Source: Mesorhizobium sp. SOD10
GTDB lineage: Bacteria > Pseudomonadota > Alphaproteobacteria > Rhizobiales > Rhizobiaceae
Direction: 5' to 3'
DNA length: 64,000 nucleotides
NCBI GenBank assembly: GCA_000824805.1
Contig: CCNA01000056.1
Span: 39,428 to 103,427 of the forward strand
Shown: positions 41,960 through 50,343 of the stretch, piece after piece
How positions within the stretch are numbered: position 1 is the stretch's first letter
How the letters are laid out: the number at the start of each line of letters is the position of its first letter
Position numbers and translations under genes: made by a program
The notes under the pieces: model-generated
Database searches by the model: none
What the model was told of the DNA's origin: nothing
Seen by the model: only the letters and a program-made list of their open reading frames with translations

Positions 41960-42862
41960 ATGGCTGCTATCCCGCGCAGAACGATACTGGAGAAGTTCCG
42001 CAAGATGATCGCCGACGGCGTGCCGATCGTCGGCGGCGGTGCCGGCACCGGCCTGTCGGCCAAGGCTGAGGAAGCCGGCGGCATCGACCTGATCATCATC
42101 TATAATTCCGGCCGCTACCGCATGGCCGGACGCGGCTCGGCCGCCGGTCTGCTGGCCTATGGCAACGCCAACGAGATCGTCAAGGAGATGGCCTATGAGG
42201 TGCTGCCGGTGGTGAAGAAGACACCCGCGCTGGCCGGCGTCAACGGCACCGACCCGTTCGTCATCATGCCGCTGCTGTTGTCCGAGCTGAGGACCATGGG
42301 CTTTTCCGGCGTGCAGAATTTTCCGACCGTCGGCCTGTTCGATGGCACGATGCGCCAGAGTTTCGAGGAGACCGGCATGGGCTTCGGCCTCGAGGTCGAC
42401 ATGATCGCCGAGGCGCACAAGCTCGACCTGCTGACCACGCCCTATGTCTTCAACCCTGACGAGGCGCGCGCAATGACGCAAGCCGGCGCCGATATCGTCG
42501 TCGCCCATATGGGTGTGACGACCGGCGGCTCGATCGGCGCCACCTCGGCGAAGACGCTCGACGCCTGCGTGAAGGAGATCGACGCCATAGCCGATGCCGC
42601 GCGCTCGGTGCGCAAGGACGTGATCCTGCTTTGCCATGGCGGACCGATCTCGATGCCCGACGACGCGCGCTACATCCTCGAGCGCTGCGAGGGGCTGCAC
42701 GGCTTCTATGGCGCGAGCTCGATGGAACGGCTGCCCGCCGAGGCGGCGATCGCCAGGCAGACGGCGGATTTCAAGGCGATCACGCTGGAGCATCGGACCC
42801 AAAAGTGGAAGCCGGTTTTGGGAAAATCCGATGCTCCGATAAAAACGAAAAGGAAGGGATAA
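41960..42862 (+). CDS. TIM-barrel protein, phosphoenolpyruvate-hydrolase family (Tm-1 C-terminal-like)
   Basis: A 300-residue barrel: VPIVGGGAGTGLSAKAEEAG near the start, IDLIIIYNSGRYRMAGRGSA, GVQNFPTVGLFDG, then VVAHMGVTTGGSIGA and a C-terminal FYGASSMERLP. It follows the UPF0261 gene after 12 bp, and the pair matches the two halves of tomato Tm-1. Annotated relatives are called phosphoenolpyruvate hydrolases, with little biochemical support. The last ~24 residues (from about EHRTQKWKP) are encoded by a family B palindromic repeat at 42787-42837, so this tail is a recent addition. Confidence 0.85.
   Translation: MAAIPRRTILEKFRKMIADGVPIVGGGAGTGLSAKAEEAGGIDLIIIYNSGRYRMAGRGSAAGLLAYGNANEIVKEMAYEVLPVVKKTPALAGVNGTDPFVIMPLLLSELRTMGFSGVQNFPTVGLFDGTMRQSFEETGMGFGLEVDMIAEAHKLDLLTTPYVFNPDEARAMTQAGADIVVAHMGVTTGGSIGATSAKTLDACVKEIDAIADAARSVRKDVILLCHGGPISMPDDARYILERCEGLHGFYGASSMERLPAEAAIARQTADFKAITLEHRTQKWKPVLGKSDAPIKTKRKG
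42787..42837. repeat. Palindromic repeat, family B copy 2, inside coding sequence
   Basis: Outer stem GGAGCATCGGA (42787-42797) / TCCGATGCTCC (42827-42837), inner stem CCCAAAA (42798-42804) / TTTTGGG (42816-42822), loop core GTGGAAGCCGG. It is read in frame by the TIM-barrel gene, whose stop is at 42860-42862. Confidence 0.85.
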
Positions 42863-42866
42863 GGCA

Positions 42867-43286
42867 ATGGCCGACAGGAGCAAGGTTTTCGTCTACCCGA
42901 AAGATGTCAGCGCCTTCGGCTTCGACTGGGGCAAGCTGTCGCTCACCGTCGCGCCGGAAGTGAACGGCGCTGAGCGCTTTTCGGCCGGCGTCGTCGACCT
43001 GCCGCCGGGCAAGGGTCACACCCGCCACAACCACCCGGGCGCCGAGGAGATCATCTTCGTCATCTCCGGCAATGGCGAGCAGATGGTCGAGGACGAGAAC
43101 GGCAATCCGGTCGTCGCCAAGGTCGGTCCCGGCTGCACCATCTACGTGCCGGAAAGCCGCTTTCACTCGACGCTCAACACCGGCGACCAGCCGATGCAGC
43201 TTTTCGTCGTCTATTCGCCGGCCGGCCCGGAGCTGGCGCTGCGCGACCTGCCGGATTTCAGGCTGCTGCCGGCGGGAGGAAAGTAA
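42867..43286 (+). CDS. Single-domain cupin
   Basis: A 139-residue cytoplasmic cupin. Motif 1 is GHTRHNHPGAEEIIFVISG, with both His residues and the Glu; motif 2 is CTIYVPESRFHSTLNTG, with its His. The metal-binding set is therefore complete. It begins 4 bp after the TIM-barrel stop, so the three genes 40751-43286 form an operon. Such cupins act as isomerases, dioxygenases or binding proteins; the reaction here is unknown but probably belongs to the same pathway as the Tm-1-like pair. Confidence 0.85.
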   Translation: MADRSKVFVYPKDVSAFGFDWGKLSLTVAPEVNGAERFSAGVVDLPPGKGHTRHNHPGAEEIIFVISGNGEQMVEDENGNPVVAKVGPGCTIYVPESRFHSTLNTGDQPMQLFVVYSPAGPELALRDLPDFRLLPAGGK

Positions 43287-43295
43287 TCGCGTTGC

Positions 43296-43445
43296 GCCCC
43301 CTCATCCTGCCGCTTCGCGGCCACCTTCTCCCCGGCGGGGAGAAGAGGTTGGCGCTGGCGGTGGCAGGCTCCTCTCCCCTTCGGGAGAGGTCGGACTGCC
43401 CGAATTGCCATTCGCAATTCGGCTGGCAATCCGGGTGAGGGGGAG
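43296..43445. repeat. Palindromic repeat, family C copy 4
   Basis: Starts GCCCCCTCATCCTGCCGCTT and ends CAATCCGGGTGAGGGGGAGC; internal AATTGC..GCAATT and CTTCTCCCC stems as in the copy at 20413-20561. It lies between the convergent cupin and peptidase genes. Confidence 0.75.
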
Positions 43446-43456
43446 CGCCGTCGAGG

Positions 43457-44653
43457 CTAAGCTGCCGCCGCCCCGCCCCTGTTCCACCCGCGCCCGCGGT
43501 CGCCGAACATCACATAGCCGCCGTCGGTCACCGCGACCGTGTCCTCCAGCTTGATGAAGCCGCGGGTCGGGTGGAGCATGGTCGTCTCGACCGAAAGCAC
43601 CATGTTCCTTTCCAGCGGCTTTGCCGCATAGGTGCCTTCATAGGCGACCGGATGGTTGGTCATCAGGAACGGCGCCTCATGCGTGATCAGCCCCATGCCG
43701 TGGGCGAAGAAATCCGTATAGGCCGCGACCTTCGAAGCCTTCAGCACGCTTTCCGCGTGCGCGATCATGTCGCTGCCCAGTGTGCCGGCCTTGACCTTGG
43801 AGAAGGCCGCCTGCTGCACCGCCTCCACCTCAGCCAGCAGATCCTCCAACTCGGCATCCGGCTCGCCGAGCACGCCCATGCGGCAGAGGTCGCCGATATA
43901 GCCGTGATAGTTGCCGCCGGAATCGATCGACATCACCTCGCCCTTCTTCCACGCCTGGCTGGACGCCGCGCGGTTGTGGCTGGAGCCCAGCGTCAGCAGG
44001 CAATATTCGAAATGCGCGCCACGATTGGTTTCCTCGCGCCTGAGCTGCTCGATAATGTCGGTCTTGCTCGTGCCCTCGCGCGCCCAGGCGATCGTCGCCA
44101 GCATGGAATCGGTGATCAGCTCGGAAGCGACGCGCAACTTCTCGAGCTCGGCCTCGGTCTTGATGGCGCGCATATTCTCCAGCATGCCGGTCGCGTCGAT
44201 GAGCTTCGCGTCCGGCAGCGCCTTGCGGACCAACTTATAGGCGTCGGACGGCAGGAACGCCGGCTCGATGCCGATGCGGGCGGCTTCCTTGCCGATCTGC
44301 TTGAGATGCTCCACCGCCAGATTGGCGGCATCCAGCGTGCCCCAGCAGGCCGTATGCAAAGTTGGCGTCCAGAACGGATGGTTCTGATGCTCGCCGCCTT
44401 CCATCTTGTTGCCGATATAGGCGGCGTGTTCCGGCCCGCTTTTTTCGTAGAGCACGATCGGCAAATAACGGCTGTGCCCGATCGCATCCATCGCCGCGAA
44501 GAAGATAAATTTATAACCGCCGAGCAGATATTGGGTGTTGTGCTTGGAGGTGGCGAAGAGCACGTCGATGCCGGCCTCTTCCATCAGCCGGTCCACCCGC
44601 GCCTGGTCGAACGGTACGCTGCTGACCTCGGTTTTGCCCGGAGCGATGTTCAT
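43457..44653 (-). CDS. M24-family metallopeptidase (Xaa-Pro peptidase/creatinase fold)
   Basis: A 398-residue protein with an N-terminal creatinase-like domain (about 1-150) and a pita-bread catalytic domain. The five metal ligands are visible: D in MSIDSGGNYHGY, D in IGDLCRMG, H in FAHGMGLITHEAPF, E in LSVETTMLHPTRG and E in IKLEDTVAVT, so it should be active. ATG 44653 has GGGAGAGG before it. It is divergent from a peptide-importer binding protein, with two TGGT-N3-ACCA-like sites between, so it may cleave an imported dipeptide or an amide/guanidino compound. Confidence 0.9.
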   Translation of the reverse strand: MNIAPGKTEVSSVPFDQARVDRLMEEAGIDVLFATSKHNTQYLLGGYKFIFFAAMDAIGHSRYLPIVLYEKSGPEHAAYIGNKMEGGEHQNHPFWTPTLHTACWGTLDAANLAVEHLKQIGKEAARIGIEPAFLPSDAYKLVRKALPDAKLIDATGMLENMRAIKTEAELEKLRVASELITDSMLATIAWAREGTSKTDIIEQLRREETNRGAHFEYCLLTLGSSHNRAASSQAWKKGEVMSIDSGGNYHGYIGDLCRMGVLGEPDAELEDLLAEVEAVQQAAFSKVKAGTLGSDMIAHAESVLKASKVAAYTDFFAHGMGLITHEAPFLMTNHPVAYEGTYAAKPLERNMVLSVETTMLHPTRGFIKLEDTVAVTDGGYVMFGDRGRGWNRGGAAAA

Positions 44654-44739
44654 CTGCCTCTCCCTGTTTTTAACGGCCGCAAGGGCGCCGAACGTCATGA
44701 TTTATGGCTGTCAGCCAAATCTGCATCAATTTGGCCACT

Positions 44740-44752
44740 CTGGTCCAGCCAG
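44740..44752. promoter_or_regulatory. FCD/GntR-type operator, imperfect
   Basis: CTGGTCCAGCCAG: arms CTGG/CCAG, one change from the TGGT-N3-ACCA consensus. In the 339-bp divergent gap 44654-44992. Confidence 0.45.
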
Positions 44753-44813
44753 AATCGATCACTTTCAAGCTAAAGTCGGCTGCCGTCAGAAGCACGATCC
44801 AGCTTCGCCGGCA

Positions 44814-44830
44814 ATCTGGTCCTACCAGAT
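44814..44830. promoter_or_regulatory. FCD/GntR-type operator ATCTGGTCCTACCAGAT
   Basis: Perfect 7-bp arms ATCTGGT/ACCAGAT, as at 39937-39953. About 160 bp from each flanking start, it could control both the peptidase and the peptide importer. Confidence 0.6.
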
Positions 44831-44992
44831 CAGGAGATCGACGCTCCTTTTGGCTGGTCCAGCGGACGGAAATTTCAAAGCCAAGCCATGATGCGCCAAA
44901 ACCGTCTCTGGCGAAACCTTTGCCACGGGCCATAATCGCGTTCATTCGAGTGTTGCCCTTGCTGGCGCGAGGCGAAGAGGGGAGTTTGAGCG

Positions 44993-46603
44993 ATGTCCGA
45001 ATTGACGATTTCACGCCGCGGCCTGCTGGCCGGTTCGGCGCTGCTGCTGGCCTCGACCGCGCTGCCGGCCATCGGCTTTGCGCAGACGCCGAAGAAGGGT
45101 GGCAGGCTGATCGTCGCCGCCGACTCCGAGCCGCGCAACCTCAACCCGGCGATCGTCGCCTCCAACGGCGTTTTCTTCATCTCCAGCAAGATCGTCGAGA
45201 CGCTGGCCGAAGCCTCCTTCGACGGGAAGGACGGGCTTCAGCCGCGCCTGGCGCTGTCGTGGGAGGGTGCTGCCGACGGCCTGTCGGTGACATTCAAATT
45301 GCGCGACGGCGTCAAATGGCATGACGGCAAGCCCTTCACCTCGGCCGACGTCGCCTTCTCCGCGCTGCAGATCTGGAAGCCGCTGCAGAATCTCGGCCGC
45401 ACCGTGTTCAAGGATCTCGCCGCGGTCGACACGCCCGACGATCTGACTGCCGTCTTCAAATTCGCCAAGCCGACGCCGTTCCAGCTGATCCGCAACGCGC
45501 TGCCGGCGCTGTCGAGCGTCGTGCCGAAGCACCTTTATGAAGTGGGCAAGATCGAAGACAATCCGGCCAACAACGCGCCGGTCGGCACCGGTCCGTTCAA
45601 ATTCGCCGAATACAAGGCCGGCCAGTACTACCGGCTGACCAGGAACGACGCCTATTGGGGCAAGGACGAGCCTTATCTCGACGAGATCGTCTATCAGGTG
45701 CTCCCCGACCGCACCTCGGCCGCAGCCGCGCTCGAGGCGGAAGAGATCCAGCTTGCCGCCTTCTCCGCCGTGCCGCTCGCCGATCTCGACCGCATTTCCA
45801 AGGTGCCCGGACTGAAGGTCATCACCAAGGGTTACGAGGGGCTGACCTACCAGCTCGTCGTCGAGATCAACCATCGCCGCAAGGAACTCGCCGATCTGAA
45901 AGTGCGGCAGGCGATCGCCCATGCCATCGACAAGGATTTCGTCGTCAAGACGATCTTCCTCGGTTACGCCGCGACCGCCACCGGCCCGGTGCCGAAGAAC
46001 GATCCGCAATTCTACACCGCCGACGTGCCGACCTATTCTTTCGATGTCGCCAAAGCCAATGCGCTTCTCGACGAAGCCGGCTACAAGCGCGCCGACGACG
46101 GCAAGCGCTTTGCGCTGAAGCTGCTGCCGGCGCCCTACTTCAACGAGACGAAGCAGTTCGGGGACTACCTTCGTCAGGCGCTAGCCGCAATCGGCATCGA
46201 CGCCCAAATCGTCAACAACGACTCGGCCGCCCATATCAGGGCCGTCTACACCGATCATGCCTTCGACCTCGCCGTCGGCCCGCCCGTGTTCCGCGGCGAT
46301 CCGGCCATCTCGACCACCATCCTGGTGCAGAGCGGCATTCCCGACGGCGTGCCCTTCTCCAACCAGGGCGGCTACAAGAATGCGGAGCTGGACGCGCTTA
46401 TCGCCAAGGCGTCCGAGACGCTCGACACCGCCACCCGCACGGAGCTCTACAAGGATTTCCAGAAGAAGGTTGCGGCCGATTTGCCGCTCATCAACGTCGC
46501 CGAATGGAGCTTCATCTCCGTCGCGCGCGACACGGTCGGCAACATCGCCAACAACCCGCGCTGGGCGGTGTCGAACTGGGCGGACACTTATTTGGAATCG
46601 TGA
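44993..46603 (+). CDS. Peptide-type ABC importer, periplasmic binding protein (SBP family 5)
   Basis: A 536-residue protein with a Tat-type signal (SRRGLLAGSALLLASTALPA, cleavage before QTPKKGG), so it is exported folded. The mature part is DppA/OppA class: LIVAADSEPRNLNPA, then LRDGVKWHDGKPFTSADVAF and the late LDEAGYKRADDGKRF. ATG 44993 follows GAGGGGAG. It heads the importer operon of 44993-50343, with a family C repeat between it and the permeases. Substrate is probably a small peptide or related amide. Confidence 0.93.
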   Translation: MSELTISRRGLLAGSALLLASTALPAIGFAQTPKKGGRLIVAADSEPRNLNPAIVASNGVFFISSKIVETLAEASFDGKDGLQPRLALSWEGAADGLSVTFKLRDGVKWHDGKPFTSADVAFSALQIWKPLQNLGRTVFKDLAAVDTPDDLTAVFKFAKPTPFQLIRNALPALSSVVPKHLYEVGKIEDNPANNAPVGTGPFKFAEYKAGQYYRLTRNDAYWGKDEPYLDEIVYQVLPDRTSAAAALEAEEIQLAAFSAVPLADLDRISKVPGLKVITKGYEGLTYQLVVEINHRRKELADLKVRQAIAHAIDKDFVVKTIFLGYAATATGPVPKNDPQFYTADVPTYSFDVAKANALLDEAGYKRADDGKRFALKLLPAPYFNETKQFGDYLRQALAAIGIDAQIVNNDSAAHIRAVYTDHAFDLAVGPPVFRGDPAISTTILVQSGIPDGVPFSNQGGYKNAELDALIAKASETLDTATRTELYKDFQKKVAADLPLINVAEWSFISVARDTVGNIANNPRWAVSNWADTYLES

Positions 46604-46663
46604 CACACTCGCGCGATGAGAGTTCGCGGCGAAATGGGAACTTGGGCAAAGGCCGAGTTCCTT

Positions 46664-46823
46664 CACACCCCCCTCTGGCCTGCCGGCCATCTCCCCCGCA
46701 AGGGGGAGATGAGCAGCTTCTCCGTCCCGCCAGTTCCGCAACGTCGAAAATTGGCGAAGCCGTTGGCGACAGCCAATCTCCCCCCTTGCGGGGGAGATGT
46801 CCGGCAGGACAGAGGGGGGGTGC
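46664..46823. repeat. Palindromic repeat, family C copy 5
   Basis: CACACCCCCCTCTGGCCTGC at the left mirrors GCAGGACAGAGGGGGGTGCC at the right, with internal ATCTCCCCC/GGGGGAGAT stems on each side. It lies between the binding-protein and first permease genes. Its outer arms match the element inside the ATPase gene at 48921-48974. Confidence 0.8.
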
Positions 46824-46869
46824 CTGGACGCATTCCCAGCCAAGGTACTGCCAACCCACCGAGGCGCGC

Positions 46870-47856
46870 ATGACCCGCGCCCTCCGCCTCTTGCGCCGCC
46901 GCCTCGTCGGCAGCGTCTTCGTCCTCCTCATCGTCATCATCGGCAGCTTCCTCCTCCTCGAAGCCGCGCCCGGCGACGCGGTCGACGCCTATATCGTCTC
47001 GACCGGCGGCGACGCCGGCATGATCGAATTGCTGCGTCACCGCTGGGGCCTCGACCAGTCCGAGCTGACGCGCCTTGCCAACTATCTCTGGGCGCTGCTC
47101 CATCTCGACCTCGGCCAGTCCGTCACCTTCTCGCGGGCGATCCGCGACGTCATCCTCGAACGCCTGCCGACCACACTCATCCTGATGGGCAGCGCCACCG
47201 CGCTCTCCTTCGGCCTCGGCTCGACGCTCGGCGTCTATGCCGGCGCCAGACCCGGAAGCTTCCGCGACCGCTTCCTGTCGATCGGCTCGCTGGCGCTCTA
47301 TGCGGTGCCCGGCTTCTGGCTCGGCCTTGTGTTGATCGTTATCTTTGCCGTCGACCTGCGCTGGCTGCCGGTCGGCGGCATCGAGACCATCGCCTCCGGA
47401 AAAACCGGACTGGCGCGGGCCGCCGACATCGCCACCCATCTCGTGCTGCCGGTATCCGCGCTCGGCTTCATCTATCTCGCGCTCTATCTGCGCATGATGC
47501 GTGCCGGCATGGCGGAAGCCTGGCGGCAGGATTTCGTGCTCGCCGCCCGCGCCAGGGGCCTGCGGCAACGCCGCATCGTGCTCGCCCATGTCGCCCGCAA
47601 CGCGCTTCTGCCTCTGGTCACCATGCTCGGCCTGCAATCGGCGCAGATGCTGGGCGGCAGCGTCGTCATCGAAAGCGTTTTCGCCGTCCCGGGCCTTGGC
47701 CGGCTGGCGCAGGAGGCCGTCGCCGGACGCGACACGCCGCTGCTGCTCGGTATCATCCTGGTCAGCGCCGTCGTCGTCGTCGTCATCAACCTTCTGGTCG
47801 ATCTCGCCTACGCTGTCCTCGATCCGCGCGTCGGCGCCAGCGAGGGGAGCGCATGA
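46870..47856 (+). CDS. Peptide-type ABC importer, permease (DppB type)
   Basis: A 328-residue permease with six membrane segments (first at about 12-33, VGSVFVLLIVIIGSFLLLEA). The EAA-like loop is EAWRQDFVLAARARGLRQRR, and the C-terminal segments end with LDPRVGASEGSA. ATG 46870 follows GAGG; the frame is open much further upstream, but that part lacks membrane-protein sequence. It overlaps the second permease by 4 bp. Confidence 0.93.
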   Translation: MTRALRLLRRRLVGSVFVLLIVIIGSFLLLEAAPGDAVDAYIVSTGGDAGMIELLRHRWGLDQSELTRLANYLWALLHLDLGQSVTFSRAIRDVILERLPTTLILMGSATALSFGLGSTLGVYAGARPGSFRDRFLSIGSLALYAVPGFWLGLVLIVIFAVDLRWLPVGGIETIASGKTGLARAADIATHLVLPVSALGFIYLALYLRMMRAGMAEAWRQDFVLAARARGLRQRRIVLAHVARNALLPLVTMLGLQSAQMLGGSVVIESVFAVPGLGRLAQEAVAGRDTPLLLGIILVSAVVVVVINLLVDLAYAVLDPRVGASEGSA

Positions 47857-48683
47857 GCCGCCTCTGCCATTTCTTCCGCACGCCGGAAGCGATCGCAGGC
47901 GCCTCGATCCTCGCCCTGCTCGTCGTCGTGGCGTTGGCGGCGCCGCTGCTCTTTTCCGGCGACTCGCAGGCCATCGCCGGACCGGCGCTGCTGCCGCCGT
48001 TCCAGGACTGGTCGCTGCCGCTCGGCACCGACCGGCTCGGCCGCGACGTGCTGGCCGAGCTGTTCCATGGCGCCCGCACCTCGCTGGCGGTCGGCCTGGC
48101 GGCGGCTGCAGCGGCTCTCCTCATCGGCTCGATCATCGGCACTTTGGCCGGTTTCGCCGGTGGTCTGGTCGACGAAGTGCTGATGCGCATCACCGACGCC
48201 TTCCAGACCGTGCCGAGCTTCCTGCTCGCGCTCGCCTTCGTCAGCATCGTCGGGCCATCGCTCGGCGTCGTCGTCGCCGCGATCGCGCTCGGCGCCTGGA
48301 CAGGACCCGCGCGGGTGGCGCGCGCGGAGGTGCTTTCGATCCGCGAACGCGACTATGTCGCCGGCGCGCGCGTTCTCGGCATGCACCCTCTCGAAATCGC
48401 CTTTCGCGAGGTGCTGCCCAACGTCTTGCCGTCGGTGCTGGCGCTGTCCTCGGTGATCGTGGCGGCCGCGATCCTTACCGAGGCAGCGCTGTCCTTCCTT
48501 GGCCTTGGCGATCCCAATCGCGTCACCTGGGGCGGCATGATCGCCGAGGGTCGCACGGTGCTGCGCACCGCGCCTTTCCTGTCGGTCGTGCCCGGCATCG
48601 CGCTGGTACTCACCGTACTCGGCGTCTACCTCGCCGGCGAAGGCGTGGTGGAAAGCGCAGCCGCGCGCAGGAGCCTGTCGTGA
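47853..48683 (+). CDS. Peptide-type ABC importer, permease (DppC type)
   Basis: A 276-residue permease: one N-terminal segment (AIAGASILALLVVVALAAPL), the periplasmic HxLGTDxxGRD-like motif (LPLGTDRLGRDVLAELFHGA), five further segments and an EAA loop (ERDYVAGARVLGMHPLEI). The LGTD motif is the mark of DppC/OppC. It overlaps the ATPase gene that follows by 4 bp (GTGA). Confidence 0.93.
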   Translation: MSRLCHFFRTPEAIAGASILALLVVVALAAPLLFSGDSQAIAGPALLPPFQDWSLPLGTDRLGRDVLAELFHGARTSLAVGLAAAAAALLIGSIIGTLAGFAGGLVDEVLMRITDAFQTVPSFLLALAFVSIVGPSLGVVVAAIALGAWTGPARVARAEVLSIRERDYVAGARVLGMHPLEIAFREVLPNVLPSVLALSSVIVAAAILTEAALSFLGLGDPNRVTWGGMIAEGRTVLRTAPFLSVVPGIALVLTVLGVYLAGEGVVESAAARRSLS

Positions 48684-49570
48684 CCGCGCTGCTCTCGATC
48701 CGGGATTTAGGGGTGGTCTATCGCCGCGACGGTTCCGAGGTGCCGGCGCTGAAGAGTGTCAGCCTGGATGTTCTCGCGGGAGAGCGCCTGGCGATTATCG
48801 GCGAAAGCGGTTCGGGCAAGAGCACGCTGGCGCTGGCGGTCGCGGGGTTGTTGCCGACGGGTGCCCTTGTGGATGGAACGATCGAATGGTCAGCAGGCCA
48901 ATTACAAAAGCCTCGTTCTGTCACACCGCTCTCTGTCCTGCCGTACACGGCCGGCAGGCCAGAGGGGGGTGTGAAGGACCGCCAGCCCCTGCATTTTCGA
49001 CTTATTGGCGGCCGCGACATCGGCTTCGTCTTCCAGGACCCCTCGTCCAGCCTCGATCCGGTCATGCCGATCGGCAAGCAGATCGCCGAAGTCGCCCGCA
49101 CCCATCTCCACCTCACTTGGCGCGAAGCCTTCACTAGAGCCAAGATTCTCCTCGAACGCGTCCGCCTCCCCGATCCGGACTCGGCTCTCCACGCCTATCC
49201 GCACCAGCTCTCCGGCGGTCAAAAGCAACGCGTAGCCATCGCCGCCGCCATCGCCGCCGAACCGATGCTGTTGATCGCCGACGAAGCGACCAGCGCGCTC
49301 GACACCATCGTGCAGGCCGAGATCGTCGCCCTGATCCGCAGGCTGGTGGCCGAGGACGGCATGACGCTCATCTTCATCAGCCACGATATCGCGCTTGCGG
49401 CCGCGCTTGCCGATCGCATCGCGGTGCTGCGCCACGGCGAACTGATCGAACTCGGCGAGACCCGCCAGATCGTCAATGCGCCGCGCCACGCCTATACGCG
49501 CGCCCTGCTCGATGCCCATCTCGGCCTCGACGCCGAGCCGTTGCTTGACCGTCAAGGCGCCTCGGCATGA
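48680..49570 (+). CDS. Peptide-type ABC importer, ATPase 1 (DppD type) with repeat-derived insert
   Basis: A 296-residue ATPase (GTG start overlapping the permease stop): Walker A GESGSGKST (41-49), Q-loop FVFQDPSSSLDP (116-127), signature LSGGQKQRVAI, Walker B LLIADEATSALD, H-loop SHD. Residues about 81-99 (VTPLSVLPYTAGRPEGGVK) are encoded by a palindromic repeat of family C, in frame, between Walker A and the Q-loop where other DppD proteins have a short variable strand-loop. The core motifs are intact, so activity is plausible. Confidence 0.9.
   Translation: MTALLSIRDLGVVYRRDGSEVPALKSVSLDVLAGERLAIIGESGSGKSTLALAVAGLLPTGALVDGTIEWSAGQLQKPRSVTPLSVLPYTAGRPEGGVKDRQPLHFRLIGGRDIGFVFQDPSSSLDPVMPIGKQIAEVARTHLHLTWREAFTRAKILLERVRLPDPDSALHAYPHQLSGGQKQRVAIAAAIAAEPMLLIADEATSALDTIVQAEIVALIRRLVAEDGMTLIFISHDIALAAALADRIAVLRHGELIELGETRQIVNAPRHAYTRALLDAHLGLDAEPLLDRQGASA
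48921..48974. repeat. Palindromic repeat, family C copy 6, inside coding sequence
   Basis: Outer arms TCACACC (48921-48927) / GGTGTGA (48968-48974), inner arms CCTGCCG (48937-48943) / CGGCAGG (48952-48958). Its length of 54 bp is a multiple of 3, and the reading frame passes through it. Arm sequences match the element at 46664-46823. Confidence 0.8.
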
Positions 49571-50343
49571 GCGTGCTTGCGGTCTCCAGTCTCGCCAAGC
49601 GCTACCATCGTGGCGGCAAGCCTTTCGCCGCGGTCGACGACGTATCCTTCGACATCGGGCCGGCAGAGACGCTGGCGCTCGCCGGGCCGTCCGGCAGCGG
49701 CAAATCCACTATCGCCAGGCTGGTGCTGCGGCTGATCGAGCCCGATACCGGCCGCATCGACTTCGAAGGCGCGGACTTCCTTGCGCTGTCGTGCGCCGCG
49801 CTGCGCTCATGCCGCGCTCGCATCCAGATGGTGTTCCAGGATCCGCTCGCCGCTTTCAATCCGCACGCCACCGTGGGGCGCGTGCTGGACGACCCCTTGC
49901 GCATTCACAACATCGCCTCGCGCGCCGAGCGCCCGCGCCGCATCGCGGCGCTGCTGGAGCGCGTCGGCCTTGATGCCGGCCTTGCCGCGCGCGCCATCCA
50001 CGAGATTTCCGGCGGCCAGCGCCAGCGCGTGGCGATCGCCCGCGCCATCGCCACGCACCCGTCGCTTATCGTGCTCGACGAAGCCGTGTCGGCGCTCGAT
50101 GTCTCGGTGCGCGGCCAAATCCTGGAATTGCTGCTCGACCTGCAACGTCAGGAACGGATCGCCTATCTGTTCATTTCGCATGACCTCGGCGTCATCCGCG
50201 CCGTGGCGCATCGCATCGTCATCCTGGATAGCGGCCGGATCGCCGAAAGCGGCGATGCCCGCGCCGTCATCGCCAACCCGCAATCGGCGATCGGCAAGGC
50301 GCTGGTGGCGGCGACGCCGAAGCTCATCAGAAACCGACCATGA
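49567..50343 (+). CDS. Peptide-type ABC importer, ATPase 2 (DppF type)
   Basis: A 258-residue ATPase: Walker A GPSGSGKST, signature ISGGQRQRVAIARAI, Walker B LIVLDEAVSALD, H-loop ISHDLG. It overlaps the first ATPase by 4 bp. Its last codons (RNRP then TGA) fall at the left edge of a family B palindrome (50336-50384). The two ATPases form the heterodimeric motor of the peptide importer. Confidence 0.93.
   Translation: MSVLAVSSLAKRYHRGGKPFAAVDDVSFDIGPAETLALAGPSGSGKSTIARLVLRLIEPDTGRIDFEGADFLALSCAALRSCRARIQMVFQDPLAAFNPHATVGRVLDDPLRIHNIASRAERPRRIAALLERVGLDAGLAARAIHEISGGQRQRVAIARAIATHPSLIVLDEAVSALDVSVRGQILELLLDLQRQERIAYLFISHDLGVIRAVAHRIVILDSGRIAESGDARAVIANPQSAIGKALVAATPKLIRNRP

Noticed and set aside
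45655..46869. Upstream extension of the DppB-type permease frame
   Set aside because: Lies over the binding-protein gene and repeat family C in another frame; the real permease begins at 46870.
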